Source of the DNA: Nemophila menziesii
Taxonomy: Eukaryota; Streptophyta; Magnoliopsida; Boraginales; Hydrophyllaceae
DNA: 64,000 bases
Direction: 5' to 3'
Assembly (NCBI GenBank): GCA_029959085.1
Contig: JARWIR010000018.1
Span: 15,809,001-15,873,000 of the forward strand
Of this stretch, positions 50,681-61,458 are shown piece by piece. A model generated the notes under the pieces. That model saw nothing but the letters and a program-made list of their open reading frames with translations, ran no database searches and was not told the DNA's origin. Every line of letters begins with the position of its first letter. Positions within the stretch are counted from its first letter, which is position 1. A program made the translations under genes and the position numbers.

Positions 50681-53455
50681 GCACGACGAGGCCCTGAAAA
50701 CCCGAAAAAAGGACGATTAAAAAAGTCCGAAAAATCGCTTGAAAACACAAAAGAGGCTCCCAAAAGACCCATAAAAAGCACGAAAAACCCCTAAAAACCC
50801 CAACAGAACCCCCAGAAACCCCGAAATAACCCCCAGAACCCGTCGAAACCGCTAAAAACCCCCGGAAAGCACCCAAGGGCCCTAAAAGACCCCTTGAAAA
50901 GCCCCCAATATCCCCAAAAACGCCCAAAAATACGTTTAAGGACCGTCAAAAAGCACTTTGGAGACCCTCCCAGAACCCCTCGGAACCCCCTAACGACCCC
51001 CGAAAACCCTGGCACTCCCCTCAAAAACCCGTTAAAAGCACGACGAGGCCCTGAAAACCCGAAAAAAGGACGATTAAAAAAGTCCGAAAAATCGCTTGAA
51101 AACACAAAAGAGGCTACCAAAAGACCCATAAAAAGCACCAAAAACCCCTAAAAACCCCAACAGAACCCCCAGAAACCCCGAAATAACCCCCCAGAACCCG
51201 TCGAAACCACTAAAAACCCCCGGAAAGCACCCAAGGGCCCTAAAAGACCCCTTGAAAAGCCCCCAATATCCCCAAAAACGCCCAAAAATACGTTTAAGGA
51301 CCGTCAAAAAGCACTTTGGAGACCCTCCCAAAACCCCTCGGAACCCCCTAACGACCCCCGAAATCCCTGGCACCCCCCTCAAAAACCCGTAAAAAGCACG
51401 ACGAGGCCCTGAAAACCCGAAAAAAGGACGATTAAAAAAGTCCGAAAAATCGCTTGAAAACACAAAAGAGGCTCCCAAAAGACCCATAAAAGGCACCAAA
51501 AACCCCTAAAAACCCCAACAGAACCCCCAGAAACCCCGAAATAACCCCCCAGAACCCTCGAAACGTCAAAAAACCCCCGAAAAGCACCGAAGGGCCCTAA
51601 AAGACCCCTTGAAAAGCCCCCAATATCCCCAAAAACGCCCAAAATACGTTTAAGGACCGTCAAAAAACACTTTGGAGAACCTCCCAAAACCACTCGGAAC
51701 CCCCTAACGACCCCCGAAAACCCTGGCACCCCCCTCAAAAACCCGTAAAAACCCCGACGAGGCCCTGAAAACCCGAAAAAGGACGATTAAAAAAGTCCGA
51801 AAAATCGCTTGAAAACACAAAAGAGGCTACCAAAAGACCCATAAAAAGCACCAAAAACCCCAACAGAACCCCCAGAAACCCCGAAATAACCCCCCCAGAA
51901 CCCGTCGAAACCGCTAAAAACCTTCGGAAAGCACCCAAGGGCCCTAAAAGACCCCTTGAAAAGCCCCCGATATCCCCAAAAACGCCCAAAAATACGTTTA
52001 AGGACCGTCAAAAAGCACTTTGGAGACCCTCCCAAAACCCCTCGGAACCCCCTAACGACCCCCGAAAACCCTGGCACCCCCCTCAAAAACCCGTAAAAAT
52101 TCCGACGAGGCCCTGAAAACCCGAAAAAAGGACGATTAAAAAATTCCGAAAAATCGCTTGAAAACACAAAAGAGGTTACCAAAAGACCCATAAAAAGCAC
52201 CAAAAACCCCAACAGAACGCCCAGAAACCCCGAAATAACACCCCAGAACCCTCGAAACGTCTAAAAACCCCCGGAAAGCACCCAAGGGCCCTAAAAGACC
52301 CCTTGAAAAGCCCCCAATATCCCCAAAAACGCCCAAAAATACGTTTAAGGACCGTCAAAAAGCACTTTGGAGACCCTCCCAAAACACCTCGGAAGCCCCT
52401 AACGACCCCCGAAATCCCTGGCACCCCCCTCAAAAACCCGTAAAAAGCACGACGAGGCCCTGAAAACCCGAAAAAAGGACGATTAAAAAAGTCCGAAAAA
52501 TCGCTTGAAAACACAAAAGAGGCTCCCAAAAGACCCATAAAAAGCACCAAAAACCCCTAAAAACCCCAACAGAACCCCCATAAACCCTGAAATAACCCCC
52601 CAGAACCCTCGAAACGTCTAAAAACCCCCGGAAAGCACCCAAGGGCCCTAAAAGACCCCTTGAAAAGCCCCCAATATCCCCAAAAACGCCCAAAAATACG
52701 TTTAAGGACCGTCAAAAAGCACTTTGGAGACCCTCCCAAAACCCCTCGGAACCCCCTAACGACCCCCGAAAACCCTGGCACCCCCCTCAAAAACCCGTAA
52801 AAACCCCGACGAGGCCCTGAAAACCCGAAAAAAGGACGATTAAAAAAGTCCGAAAAATCGCTTGAAAACACAAAAGAGGCTACCAAAAGACCCATAAAAA
52901 GCACCAAAAACCCCAACAGAACCCCCAGAAACCCCGAAATAACCCCCCAGAACCCGTCGAAACCGCTAAAAACCCCCGGAAAGAACCCAAGGGCCCTAAA
53001 AGACCCCTTGAAAAGCCCCCGATATCCCCAAAAACGCCCAAAAATACGTTTAAGGACCGTCAAAAAGCACTTTGGAGACCCTCCCAAAACCCCTCAGAAC
53101 CCCCTAACGACCCCCGAAAACCCTGGCACCCCCCTCAAAAACCCGTAAAAACCCCGAAGAGGCCCTGAAAACCCGAAAAAAGGACGATTAAAAAAGTCCG
53201 AAAAATCGCTTGAAAACACAAAAGAGGCTACTAAAAGACCCATAAAAAGCACCAAAAACCCCTAAAAACCACAACAGAACCCCGAGAAACCCCGAAATAA
53301 CCCCCCAGAACCCGTCGAAACCGCTAAAAACCTTCGGAAAGCACCCAAGGGCCCTAAAAGACCCCTTGAAAAGCCCCCAATATCCCCAAAAACGCCCAAA
53401 AATACGTTTAAGGACCGTCAAAAAGCACTTTGGAGACCCTCCCAAAACCCCTCGG
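50681..53455 (-). repeat. Higher-order block D, copy 3 (3544-bp duplication)
   Basis: Repeats 47137-49911 at a constant offset of 3544 bp (50791/47247, 51074/47530, 51735/48191, 52557/49013). Few differences are visible: for example CCACTCGG near 51690 where the source has CCCCTCGG. The very constant offset over about 2.8 kb points to a recent event. From about 53165 its right end also overlaps the start of D copy 4. Confidence 0.8.
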
Positions 53456-56400
53456 AACCTCCTAACGACCCCCAAAAACCCTGGCACCCCCCTCAAAAAC
53501 CCGTAAAAACCCCGAAGAGGCCCTGAAAACCCGAAAAAAGGACGATTAAAAAAGTCCGAAAAATCGCTTGAAAACACAAAAGAGGCTACCAAAAGACCCA
53601 TAAAAGGCACCATAAACCCCTAAAAACCCCAACAGAACCCCCAGAAACCCCGAAATAACCCCCCAGAACCCTCGAAACGTCTAAAACCCCCGGAAAGCAC
53701 CCAACGGCCCTAAAAAACCCCTTGAAAAGCCCCCGATATCCCCAAAAACGCCCAAAAATACGTTTAAGGACCGTCAAAAAGCACTTTGGAGACCCTCCCA
53801 AAACCCCTCGGAACCCCCTAACGACCCCCGAAAACCCTGGCACCCACCTCAAAAACCCGTAAAAACCCCGACGAGGCCCTGAAAACCCGAAAAAAGGACG
53901 ATTAAAAAAGTCCGAAAAATCGCTTGAAAACACAAGAGGCTCCCAAAAGACCCATAAAAAGCACCAAAACCCCCTAAAAACCCCAACAGAACCCCCAGAA
54001 ACCCCGAAATAACCCCCCAAAACCCGTCGAAACGTCTGAAAACCCCCGGAAAGCACCCAAGGGCCCTAAAATACCCCTTGAAAAGCCCCCAATATCCCCA
54101 AAAACGCCCAAAAATACGTTTAAGGACCGTCAAAAAGCACTTTGGAGACCCTCCCAAAACCCCTCGGAACCCCCTAACGACCCCCGAAAACCCTGGCACC
54201 CCCCTCAAAAACCCGTAAAAAGCACGACGAGGCCCTGAAAACCCGAAAAAAGGACGATTAAAAAAGTCCGAAAAATCGCTTGAAAACACAAAAGAGGCTC
54301 CCAAAAGACCCATAAAAAGCACGAAAAACCCCTAAAAACCCCAACAGAACCCCCAGAAACCCCGAAATAACCCCCAGAACCCGTCGAAACCGCTAAAAAC
54401 CCCCCGAAAGCACCCAAGGGCCCTAAAAGACCCCTTGAAAAGCCCCCAATATCCCCAAAAACGCCCAAAAATACGTTTAAGGACCGTCAAAAAGCACTTT
54501 GGAGACCCTCCCAAAACCCCTCGGAACCTCCTAACGACCCCCAAAAACCCTGGCACCCCCCTCAAAAACCCGTAAAAACCCCGAAGAGGCCCTGAAAACC
54601 CGAAAAAAGGACGATTAAAAAAGTCCGAAAAATCGCTTGAAAACACAAAAGAGGCTACCAAAAGACCCATAAAAGGCACCATAAACCCCTAAAAACCCCA
54701 ACAGAACCCCCAGAAACCCCGAAATAACCCCCCAGAACCCTCGAAACGTCTAAAACCCCCGGAAAGCACCCAAGGGCCCTAAAAAACCCCTTGAAAAGCC
54801 CCCGATATCCCCAAAAACGCCCAAAAATACGTTTAAGGACCGTCAAAAAGCACTTTGGAGACCCTCCCAAAACCCCTCGGAACCCCCTAACGACCCCCGA
54901 AAACCCTGGCACCCACCTCAAAAACCCGTAAAAACCCCGACGAGGCCCTGAAAACCCGAAAAAAGGACGATTAAAAAAGTCCGAAAAATCGCTTGAAAAC
55001 ACAAGAGGCTCCCAAAAGACCCATAAAAAGCACCAAAACCCCCTAAAAACCCCAACAGAACCCCCAGAAACCCCGAAATAACCCCCCAAAACCCGTCGAA
55101 ACGTCTGAAAACCCCCGGAAAGCACCCAAGGGCCCTAAAATACCCCTTGAAAAGCCCCCAATATCCCCAAAAACGCCCAAAAATACGTTTAAGGACCGTC
55201 AAAAAGCACTTTGGAGACCCTCCCAAAACCCCTCGGAACCCCCTAACGACCCCCGAAAACCCTGGCACCCCCCTCAAAAACCCGTAAAAAGCACGACGAG
55301 GCCCTGAAAACCCGAAAAAAGGACGATTAAAAAAGTCCGAAAAATCGCTTGAAAACACAAAAGAGGCTCCCAAAAGACCCATAAAAAGCACGAAAAACCC
55401 CTAAAAACCCCAACAGAACCCCCAGAAACCCCGAAATAACCCCCAGAACCCGTCGAAACCGCTAAAAACCCCCGGAAAGCACCCAAGGGCCCTAAAAGAC
55501 CCCTTGAAAAGCCCCCAATATCCCCAAAAACGCCCAAAAATACGTTTAAGGACCGTCAAAAAGCACTTTGGAGACCCTCCCAGAACCCCTCGGAACCCCC
55601 TAACGACCCCCGAAAACCCTGGCACTCCCCTCAAAAACCCGTTAAAAGCACGACGAGGCCCTGAAAACCCGAAAAAAGGACGATTAAAAAAGTCCGAAAA
55701 ATCGCTTGAAAACACAAAAGAGGCTACCAAAAGACCCATAAAAAGCACCAAAAACCCCTAAAAACCCCAACAGAACCCCCAGAAACCCCGAAATAACCCC
55801 CCAGAACCCGTCGAAACCGCTAAAAACCCCCGGAAAGCACCCAAGGGCCCTAAAAGACCCCTTGAAAAGCCCCCAATATCCCCAAAAACGCCCAAAAATA
55901 CGTTTAAGGACCGTCAAAAAGCACTTTGGAGACCCTCCCAAAACCCCTCGGAACCCCCTAACGACCCCCGAAATCCCTGGCACCCCCCTCAAAAACCCGT
56001 AAAAAGCACGACGAGGCCCTGAAAACCCGAAAAAAGGACGATTAAAAAAGTCCGAAAAATCGCTTGAAAACACAAAAGAGGCTCCCAAAAGACCCATAAA
56101 AAGCACCAAAAACCCCTAAAAACCCCAACAGAACCCCCAGAAACCCCGAAATAACCCCCCAGAACCCTCGAAACGTCAAAAAACCCCCGAAAAGCACCGA
56201 AGGGCCCTAAAAGACCCCTTGAAAAGCCCCCAATATCCCCAAAAACGCCCAAAATACGTTTAAGGACCGTCAAAAAACACTTTGGAGAACCTCCCAAAAC
56301 CCCTCGGAACCCCCTAACGACCCCCGAAAACCCTGGCACCCCCCTCAAAAACCCGTAAAAACCCCGACGAGGCCCTGAAAACCCGAAAAAGGACGATTAA

Positions 56401-58260
56401 AAAAGTCCGAAAAATCGCTTGAAAACACAAAAGAGGCTACCAAAAGACCCATAAAAAGCACCAAAAACCCCAACAGAACCCCCAGAAACCCCGAAATAAC
56501 CCCCCCAGAACCCGTCGAAACCGCTAAAAACCTTCGGAAAGCACCCAAGGGCCCTAAAAGACCCCTTGAAAAGCCCCCGATATCCCCAAAAACGCCCAAA
56601 AATACGTTTAAGGACCGTCAAAAAGCACTTTGGACCCTCCCAAAACCCCTCGGAACCCCCTAACGACCCCCGAAAACCCTGGCACCCCCCTCAAAAACCC
56701 GTAAAAATTCCGACGAGGCCCTGAAAACCCGAAAAAAGGACGATTAAAAAATTCCGAAAAATCGCTTGAAAACACAAAAGAGGTTACCAAAAGACCCATA
56801 AAAAGCACCAAAAACCCCAACAGAACGCCCAGAAACCCCGAAATAACACCCCAGAACCCTCGAAACGTCTAAAAACCCCCGGAAAGCACCCAAGGGCCCT
56901 AAAAGACCCCTTGAAAAGCCCCCAATATCCCCAAAAACGCCCAAAAATACGTTTAAGGACCGTCAAAAAGCACTTTGGAGACCCTCCCAAAACACCTCGG
57001 AAGCCCCTAACGACCCCCGAAATCCCTGGCACCCCCCTCAAAAACCCGTAAAAAGCACGACGAGGCCCTGAAAACCCGAAAAAAGGACGATTAAAAAAGT
57101 CCGAAAAATCGCTTGAAAACACAAAAGAGGCTCCCAAAAGACCCATAAAAAGCACCAAAAACCCCTAAAAACCCCCAACAGAACCCCCAGAAACCCCGAA
57201 ATAACCCCCCAGAACCCTCGAAACGTCTAAAAACCCCCGGAAAGCACCCAAGGGCCCTAAAAGACCCCTTGAAAAGCCCCCAATATCCCCAAAAACGCCC
57301 AAAAATACGTTTAAGGACCGTCAAAAAGCACTTTGGAGACCCTCCCAAAACCCCTCGGAACCCCCTAACGACCCCCGAAAACCCTGGCACCCCCCTCAAA
57401 AACCCGTAAAAACCCCGACGAGGCCCTGAAAACCCGAAAAAAGGACGATTAAAAAAGTCCGAAAAATCGCTTGAAAACACAAAAGAGGCTACCAAAAGAC
57501 CCATAAAAAGCACCAAAAACCCCAACAGAACCCCCAGAAACCCCGAAATAACCCCCCAGAACCCGTCGAAACCGCTAAAAACCCCCGGAAAGAACCCAAG
57601 GGCCCTAAAAGACCCCTTGAAAAGCCCCCGATATCCCCAAAAACGCCCAAAAATACGTTTAAGGACCGTCAAAAAGCACTTTGGAGACCCTCCCAAAACC
57701 CCTCAGAACCCCCTAACGACCCCCGAAAACCCTGGCACCCCCCTCAAAAACCCGTAAAAACCCCGAAGAGGCCCTAAAAACCCGAAAAAAGGACGATTAA
57801 AAAAGTCCGAAAAATCGCTTGAAAACACAAAAGAGGCTACGAAAAGACCCATAAAAAGCACCAAAAACCCCTAAAAACCCCAACAGAACCCCCAGAAACC
57901 CCGAAATAACCCCCCTGAACCCTCGAAACGTCTAAAAACCCCCGGAAAGCACCCAAGGGCCCTAAAAGACCCCTTGAAAAGCCCCCAATATCCCCAAAAA
58001 CGCCCAAAAATACGTTTAAGGACCGTCAAAAAGCACTTTGGAGACCCTCCCAAAACTCCTCGGAACCCCCTAACGACCCCCGAAAACCCTGGCACCCCCC
58101 TCAAAAACCCGTAAAAACCCCGACGAGGCCCTGAAAACCCGAAAAAAGGACGATTAAAAAAGTCCGAAAAATCGCTTGAAAACACAAAAGAGGCTACCAA
58201 AAGACCCATAAAAAACACCAAAAACCCCTAAAAACCCCAACAGAACCCCCAGAAACCCCG
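53165..58260 (-). repeat. Higher-order block D, copy 4
   Basis: Matches 45011 onward at an offset of 8154 bp (53586/45432, 54205/46051, 55401/47247, 56345/48191), including the duplicated 1069-bp trimer at 53586 and 54655. A private 3-bp loss (CTTTGGACCCTCC) lies near 56632. Positions 57774-58110 match 15266-15600 of D copy 1, so this copy retains the end that copies 2 and 3 have lost. Confidence 0.75.
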
Positions 58261-60625
58261 AAATAACCCCCAGAACACTCGAAACGTCTAAAAACCCCCG
58301 GAAAGCACCCAAGGGCCCTAAAAGACCCCTTGAAAAGCCCCCAATATCCCCAAAAAAGCCCAAAAATACGTTTAAGGACCGTCAAAAAGCACTTTGGAGA
58401 CCCTCCCAAAACCCCTCGGAACCCCCTAACGACCACCGAAAACCCTGGCACCCCCCTCAAAAACCCGTAAAAACCCCGAAGAGGCCCTGAAAACCCGAAA
58501 AAAGGACGATTAAAAAAGTCCGAAAAATCGCTTGAAAACACAAAAGAGGCTACCAAAAGACCCATAAAAGGCACCATAAACCCCTAAAAACCCCAACAGA
58601 ACCCCCAGAAACCCCGAAATAACCCCCCAGAACCCTCGAAACGTCTAAAACCCCCGGAAAGCACCCAACGGCCCTAAAAAACCCCTTGAAAAGCCCCCGA
58701 TATCCCCAAAAACGCCCAAAAATACGTTTAAGGACCGTCAAAAAGCACTTTGGAGACCCTCCCAAAACCCCTCGGAACCCCCTAACGACCCCCGAAAACC
58801 CTGGCACCCACCTCAAAAACCCGTAAAAACCCCGACGAGGCCCTGAAAACCCGAAAAAAGGACGATTAAAAAAGTCCGAAAAATCGCTTGAAAACACAAG
58901 AGGCTCCCAAAAGACCCATAAAAAGCACCAAAACCCCCTAAAAACCCCAACAGAACCCCCAGAAACCCCGAAATAACCCCCCAAAACCCGTCGAAACGTC
59001 TGAAAACCCCCGGAAAGCACCCAAGGGCCCTAAAATACCCCTTGAAAAGCCCCCAATATCCCCAAAAACGCCCAAAAATACGTTTAAGGACCGTCAAAAA
59101 GCACTTTGGAGACCCTCCCAAAACCCCTCGGAACCCCCTAACGACCCCCGAAAACCCTGGCACCCCCCTCAAAAACCCGTAAAAAGCACGACGAGGCCCT
59201 GAAAACCCGAAAAAAGGACGATTAAAAAAGTCCGAAAAATCGCTTGAAAACACAAAAGAGGCTCCCAAAAGACCCATAAAAAGCACGAAAAACCCCTAAA
59301 AACCCCAACAGAACCCCCAGAAACCCCGAAATAACCCCCAGAACCCGTCGAAACCGCTAAAAACCCCCGGAAAGCACCCAAGGGCCCTAAAAGACCCCTT
59401 GAAAAGCCCCCAATATCCCCAAAAACGCCCAAAAATACGTTTAAGGACCGTCAAAAAGCACTTTGGAGACCCTCCCAAAACCCCTCGGAACCTCCTAACG
59501 ACCCCCAAAAACCCTGGCACCCCCCTCAAAAACCCGTAAAAACCCCGAAGAGGCCCTGAAAACCCGAAAAAAGGACGATTAAAAAAGTCCGAAAAATCGC
59601 TTGAAAACACAAAAGAGGCTACCAAAAGACCCATAAAAGGCACCATAAACCCCTAAAAACCCCAACAGAACCCCCAGAAACCCCGAAATAACCCCCCAGA
59701 ACCCTCGAAACGTCTAAAACCCCCGGAAAGCACCCAAGGGCCCTAAAAAACCCCTTGAAAAGCCCCCGATATCCCCAAAAACGCCCAAAAATACGTTTAA
59801 GGACCGTCAAAAAGCACTTTGGAGACCCTCCCAAAACCCCTCGGAACCCCCTAACGACCCCCCGAAAACCCTGGCACCCACCTCAAAAACCCGTAAAAAC
59901 CCCGACGAGGCCCTGAAAACCCGAAAAAAGGACGATTAAAAAAGTCCGAAAAATCGCTTGAAAACACAAGAGGCTCCCAAAAGACCCATAAAAAGCACCA
60001 AAACCCCCTAAAAACCCCAACAGAACCCCCAGAAACCCCGAAATAACCCCCCAAAACCCGTCGAAACGTCTGAAAACCCCCGGAAAGCACCCAAGGGCCC
60101 TAAAATACCCCTTGAAAAGCCCCCAATATCCCCAAAAACGCCCAAAAATACGTTTAAGGACCGTCAAAAAGCACTTTGGAGACCCTCCCAAAACCCCTCG
60201 GAACCCCCTAACGACCCCCGAAAACCCTGGCACCCCCCTCAAAAACCCGTAAAAAGCACGACGAGGCCCTGAAAACCCGAAAAAAGGACGATTAAAAAAG
60301 TCCGAAAAATCGCTTGAAAACACAAAAGAGGCTCCCAAAAGACCCATAAAAAGCACGAAAAACCCCTAAAAACCCCAACAGAACCCCCAGAAACCCCGAA
60401 ATAACCCCCAGAACCCGTCGAAACCGCTAAAAACCCCCGGAAAGCACCCAAGGGCCCTAAAAGACCCCTTGAAAAGCCCCCAATATCCCCAAAAACGCCC
60501 AAAAATACGTTTAAGGACCGTCAAAAAGCACTTTGGAGACCCTCCCAGAACCCCTCGGAACCCCCTAACGACCCCCGAAAACCCTGGCACTCCCCTCAAA
60601 AACCCGTTAAAAGCACGACGAGGCC
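58261..60625 (-). repeat. Higher-order block D, copy 5 (cut by gap)
   Basis: From 58550 onward it matches 53586 onward at an offset of 4964-4965 bp, again with two 1069-bp trimers (58550 and 59619). The 1-bp offset change comes from an extra C near 59861. The last complete bases lie inside a monomer at 60625, immediately before the N run, so the array is not shown to end here. Confidence 0.75.
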
Positions 60626-60725
60626 NNNNNNNNNNNNNNNNNNNNNNNNNNNNNNNNNNNNNNNNNNNNNNNNNNNNNNNNNNNNNNNNNNNNNNNNNNN
60701 NNNNNNNNNNNNNNNNNNNNNNNNN
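60626..60725. other. Assembly gap (100 N)
   Basis: Exactly 100 Ns replace sequence between the satellite and the LINE region. A round 100 is the usual placeholder for a gap of unknown size. The true satellite boundary and the distance to the LINE are therefore unknown. Confidence 0.98.
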
Positions 60726-61285
60726 AATTTGATATACTTAGATGTATCTCTGACTACTTATGGAATGATGGTAATCCCTATGAGATTAATAAAACGATTA
60801 TAACTCTTATTCCTAAAATAGACTCTCCCGCAAAAATTGCACATTATAGACCAATTAGTTGCTCAAATGTGATCTACAAAATCCTGGCGAATTTTTTTTT
60901 CAAAAGGCTACAAAAATACATGAATATAGTTATAAGTGAAACACAATGCGCATTTGTCCCAGGAAGAGAAATTACGGAAAATATCCTCCTTGCGCATGAG
61001 GTTAGTCATTTCTTAAAGAAAAAAAAGAATACTGATAAACATTACATGGCTATTAAAGCTGACATAGCTAAAGCATACGAAAATGTCGAGTGGGATTTCT
61101 TAGAAGCTATATTAAAAAAGATGAATTTCAGCAACTTATGGATAAAATGGATAATGGGTTGTGTTACATCGGTTTCTTACTCTGTTCGCCTTAATGGGCA
61201 ACAAGTACAACTAGACAACCCAGCGAAAGGCTTGAGGCAGGGTGATCCCCTATCACCCTTCCTTTTCTGCCTAATTACCCAAGGG
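60726..61285 (+). pseudogene. LINE reverse transcriptase fragment, truncated by nested insertion
   Basis: One frame is open from 60728 to the insertion point, about 186 codons, and is the N-terminal and central part of a plant L1-type RT. Visible in order are a LIPK-type finger segment (about 60807-60817), YRPISCSNVIYK (about 60845), CAFVPGREITENILLAHE (about 60950), motif A KADIAKAYENVEW with the first catalytic Asp (about 61057-61095), and GLRQGDPLSPFLF (about 61231-61269). The frame ends after LITQG because another LINE is inserted at 61286. The FADD catalytic box and all downstream domains are missing here. The N-terminal part is lost in the gap. It has no internal stop, so it was disabled by the insertion or was already a partial copy. 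It is a different family from the element inserted into it. A T9 tract at 60892-60900 encodes Phe residues where a basic stretch is usual. Confidence 0.9.
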
Positions 61286-61295
61286 TTTTTTTTTT
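61286..61295 (-). other. LINE poly-A tail and insertion point
   Basis: Ten T on the + strand are the reverse-strand A tail of the inserted LINE, directly after ACCCAAGGG of the interrupted RT. The target-site duplication should begin within the bases left of 61286 and reappear at the element's 5' end outside the window. Confidence 0.85.
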
Positions 61296-61458
61296 GATCG
61301 GTAAATCAAAACTTTTATTAATAAAGCTCAACACAAAGTATAACATTACAAACTTTGAGACAAGACTAAAAGCTAAGACACGGCTAGTCTATTTGTCTAT
61401 TACATTAGTCTATTACATTTGGCCCATTACAACTTACTAATAATAAATCAGCCCACTA
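61296..61458 (-). other. LINE 3' UTR
   Basis: AT-rich non-coding sequence between the tandem TAG stops of ORF2 (61456-61461) and the A tail. It contains the AATAAA signal. No open frame or RNA gene is seen in it. Confidence 0.8.
61314..61319 (-). promoter_or_regulatory. LINE poly-A signal AATAAA
   Basis: AATAAA on the - strand, 18 nt before the start of the A tail, within the normal distance for a plant polyadenylation signal. The AT-rich sequence around it (TTTATTAATAAAAG) supports the call. Confidence 0.7.

Larger units (their letters stand above)
2150..60625 (-). repeat. Satellite array, A/C strand on top (main block)
   Basis: This is an uninterrupted head-to-tail array of about 163 monomers with a modal length of 358 bp (for example boundaries at 8199, 8557 and 8915). 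It is called minus so as to match the strand convention of the left block. Monomers differ by point substitutions and by recurring indels: 10-bp gain or loss of CCCCTAAAAA or CAGAAACCCC, a 22-bp deletion near 10437, an 18-bp deletion near 8113, and 1-bp changes in A- and C-runs. Subtypes can be sorted at one site: GTCGAAACCGCT, GTCGAAACGTCT, or CCTCGAAACGTC with a 2-bp loss. No transposon, gene or unrelated sequence interrupts it. It ends inside a monomer at the N run. Confidence 0.97.

Noticed and set aside
39725..50781. Two longer frames of about 260 residues (39725-40507 and 50002-50781) that look like two-repeat proteins.
   Set aside because: Both arise because one monomer lost a single A (near 40145 and 50424), giving 357 bp, a multiple of 3, so two noise frames join.
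1..60625. More than 150 open frames of 60-200 residues, rich in Phe, Gly, Leu and Val, many starting MVLFMGLL.
   Set aside because: They are translations of the T/G satellite strand, which has few stops. Starts are mostly TTG or GTG, the same sequence is read in shifting frames because 358 is not a multiple of 3, and each ends in the next monomer.
1..60625. CRISPR array or bacterial repeat region.
   Set aside because: Repeats are about 358 bp and directly adjacent with no unique spacers, and the linked elements are plant LINEs.
1..60625. Telomere, or subrepeats of a ribosomal intergenic spacer.
   Set aside because: CCCTAAA occurs only as isolated heptamers within a long complex monomer, not in tandem, and no rRNA gene interrupts 60 kb of array.
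12996..60732. Lys/Pro-rich frames on the A/C strand, for example 12996-13253, 47350-47607, 55504-55761 and one running into the Ns at 60469-60732.
   Set aside because: They are the other strand of the same monomers. They occur only where the TAA-containing segments happen to be out of frame, and one contains undefined residues.
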